Source: JAUIHN01 sp964556075 (GTDB lineage: Bacteria > Patescibacteriota > Saccharimonadia > Saccharimonadales > Saccharimonadaceae). Taken from it: 13,221 nt of DNA. A program made the translations under genes and the position numbers. Positions 12,407 through 13,221 of the stretch are shown here, in pieces (positions within the stretch are counted from its first letter, which is position 1; each line of letters opens with the position of its first letter). The stretch is from the NCBI GenBank assembly GCA_964556075.1, contig CAZKUV010000019.1:1-13221 (forward strand). Direction: 5' to 3'. The notes below the pieces were generated by a model. The model was not told where the DNA came from, did not search any database, and saw only the letters and a list, made by a program, of their open reading frames with translations.

Positions 12407-12946
12407 CTACTTGATTTCCTTGAGCGCAGAGGCGATTACTTTTTTATCGATAGCCTCGGTCATGACGTTACCGATAACCTTCTCAGTCGCGAGCGCGACA
12501 AGGTCGATTGTCTCATCACGGAGTTCCTTCTTGGCAACTTCGACCTCTCTCTCGATATCGGCTGTCGCTTTGGCGATCATCCGTTCGGTCTGCTTTGCAG
12601 CGGTTTCATTCGCAGATTCGACAATAGCCGCTGCCTCGTCTTTTGCAGACGCAATGACACTGGCTGCTTGCTTCCGAGCGTCGCTTAATAGTTTCTCGAC
12701 TTCCGCGTTTGCATCTGCGGCACGCTGCTCTGCCTGTTGAGCAGCCTCAATACCTTCACGAATAGTTGTTTCGCGCTTTTCGAGCATAGTAGACAGCACC
12801 GGATATACGAACTTCGTGAGAACCCATAAAAGTATCAGGAAAGCGACAGTCTGGATTGCCAGCAGTCGAACGTCAATACCAAGGGAGCCTAGAAATCCGC
12901 CCTCGCCGGAGGCCTCCGTAGCTGCAAAGAAAAGCATACTATTCAT
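12407..12946 (-). CDS. atpF: F1Fo ATP synthase b subunit
   Basis: The 179-aa protein forms the peripheral stalk. It has a single membrane helix (about 27-48), then the usual YPVLSTMLEKRETTIREGIEAA start of the stalk and a long Ala/Glu/Lys-rich coiled coil to about 150. The extension before the helix (residues 1-26, with GEGGFLG) is longer than in E. coli. AAAGGAG lies 10 bases before the ATG at 12946 and overlaps the atpE stop. A second ATG at 12937 is possible but worse placed. Only one b-type gene is seen, so the stalk is probably a homodimer. Confidence 0.94.
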   Translation of the reverse strand: MNSMLFFAATEASGEGGFLGSLGIDVRLLAIQTVAFLILLWVLTKFVYPVLSTMLEKRETTIREGIEAAQQAEQRAADANAEVEKLLSDARKQAASVIASAKDEAAAIVESANETAAKQTERMIAKATADIEREVEVAKKELRDETIDLVALATEKVIGNVMTEAIDKKVIASALKEIK

Positions 12947-12961
12947 TCGCTTATTGCTCCT

Positions 12962-13174
12962 TTAGATGAAGCGAGCGACGATAGCCGCAATCAGAGCGAT
13001 GATGGCGAGTGCGTCAGTGAAGGCAATCGCAAGAATCATCACGGTTCGGATATCATTAACCTTTTCTGGGTTGCGTCCTACAGCCTGCATAGAAGCGTAA
13101 CCGATAACTGCGATAGCAAGTGCTGCAGCTGCTGCTGGAATGGCGTAGGTAAGACCAAAACCAAGATTGTCCAT
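12962..13174 (-). CDS. atpE: F1Fo ATP synthase c subunit (proteolipid)
   Basis: The 70-aa hairpin protein forms the rotor ring. Helix 1 (about 8-32) and helix 2 (about 44-68) flank the polar loop GRNPEKVND (33-41). The ion-binding carboxylate is D54 in FTDALAI. There is no Gln at the position 33 residues earlier and no Glu-Ser/Thr pair, so proton rather than sodium use is expected. Helix 1 has alanine at 14, 16, 18, 20 and 22, where many c subunits have glycines. The ATG at 13174 has AAGGAG (13189-13184) 9 bases upstream. It is the first gene of this transcription unit in the window; atpB is not present here. Confidence 0.96.
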   Translation of the reverse strand: MDNLGFGLTYAIPAAAAALAIAVIGYASMQAVGRNPEKVNDIRTVMILAIAFTDALAIIALIAAIVARFI

Positions 13175-13203
13175 TTAATATTTCTCCTTATTTCTTATAT
13201 ACA

Positions 13204-13212
13204 ATTATACCA
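13204..13212 (-). promoter_or_regulatory. Extended -10 promoter of the ATP synthase operon, upstream of atpE
   Basis: The minus strand reads TGG-TATAAT, which predicts a start near 13197 and a leader of about 22 nt containing AAGGAG (13189-13184). The -35 would fall beyond the window edge. This suggests atpE begins a transcript of its own, even if atpB lies upstream. Confidence 0.65.
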
Positions 13213-13221
13213 CATTAACAC

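Noticed and set aside
1..13221. CRISPR arrays, insertion sequences, tRNA or rRNA genes
   Set aside because: No regularly spaced repeats, transposase motifs, terminal inverted repeats around a gene, or cloverleaf/rRNA sequences were seen on either strand.

Overview
The window looks like a chromosomal segment of a Candidate Phyla Radiation bacterium, most probably a Saccharibacteria (TM7) relative. This rests on recalled family resemblance: the wording of the F1Fo ATP synthase subunits, the single-chain UvrD-like helicase with a C-terminal RecB-type nuclease, and a cadmium-carbonic-anhydrase-like protein. It is not a database result. The standard code is used: long genes stay open with TGA read as stop, which argues against UGA-recoding Gracilibacteria or SR1.

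Layout, left to right. (1) 1-174 is the 3' tail of a + strand gene, converging on a small hypothetical gene (184-672, -). (2) 764-4057 (+) is a helicase-nuclease, divergent from that hypothetical. (3) 4058-4832 holds two short + strand units. The first is a candidate structured ncRNA of about 350 nt with a consensus-like promoter and a strong terminator. The second is a 62-aa four-CxxC zinc-ribbon protein whose leader folds into three hairpins, the last covering the Shine-Dalgarno sequence. (4) A tRNA-dihydrouridine synthase gene (4833-5816, +) converges on a cadmium-carbonic-anhydrase-like gene (5828-6880, -). (5) The rest (6967-13174, -) is the ATP synthase locus in the order atpE-F-H-A-G-D, then two small membrane-protein genes, then atpC. 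atpB (subunit a) is not in the window.

The ATP synthase genes from c to beta are tightly packed, with overlaps or gaps of 2 to about 16 nt, and start from a promoter just upstream of atpE. A terminator follows atpD. The membrane-protein pair and atpC appear to have their own promoters, so epsilon seems transcriptionally separated from the other subunits. The c subunit has an alanine-for-glycine first helix (AxAxAxAxA) and a proton-type aspartate.

A recurring regulatory pattern is an extended -10 box, often TGGTATAAT or a variant. In five genes it lies only 7-12 nt before the start codon, which predicts leaderless or nearly leaderless mRNAs. atpE, the zinc-ribbon gene and the membrane pair instead have real leaders with Shine-Dalgarno sites. 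The least explained items are the ncRNA, the zinc-ribbon gene with its structured leader, and the membrane pair between atpD and atpC.
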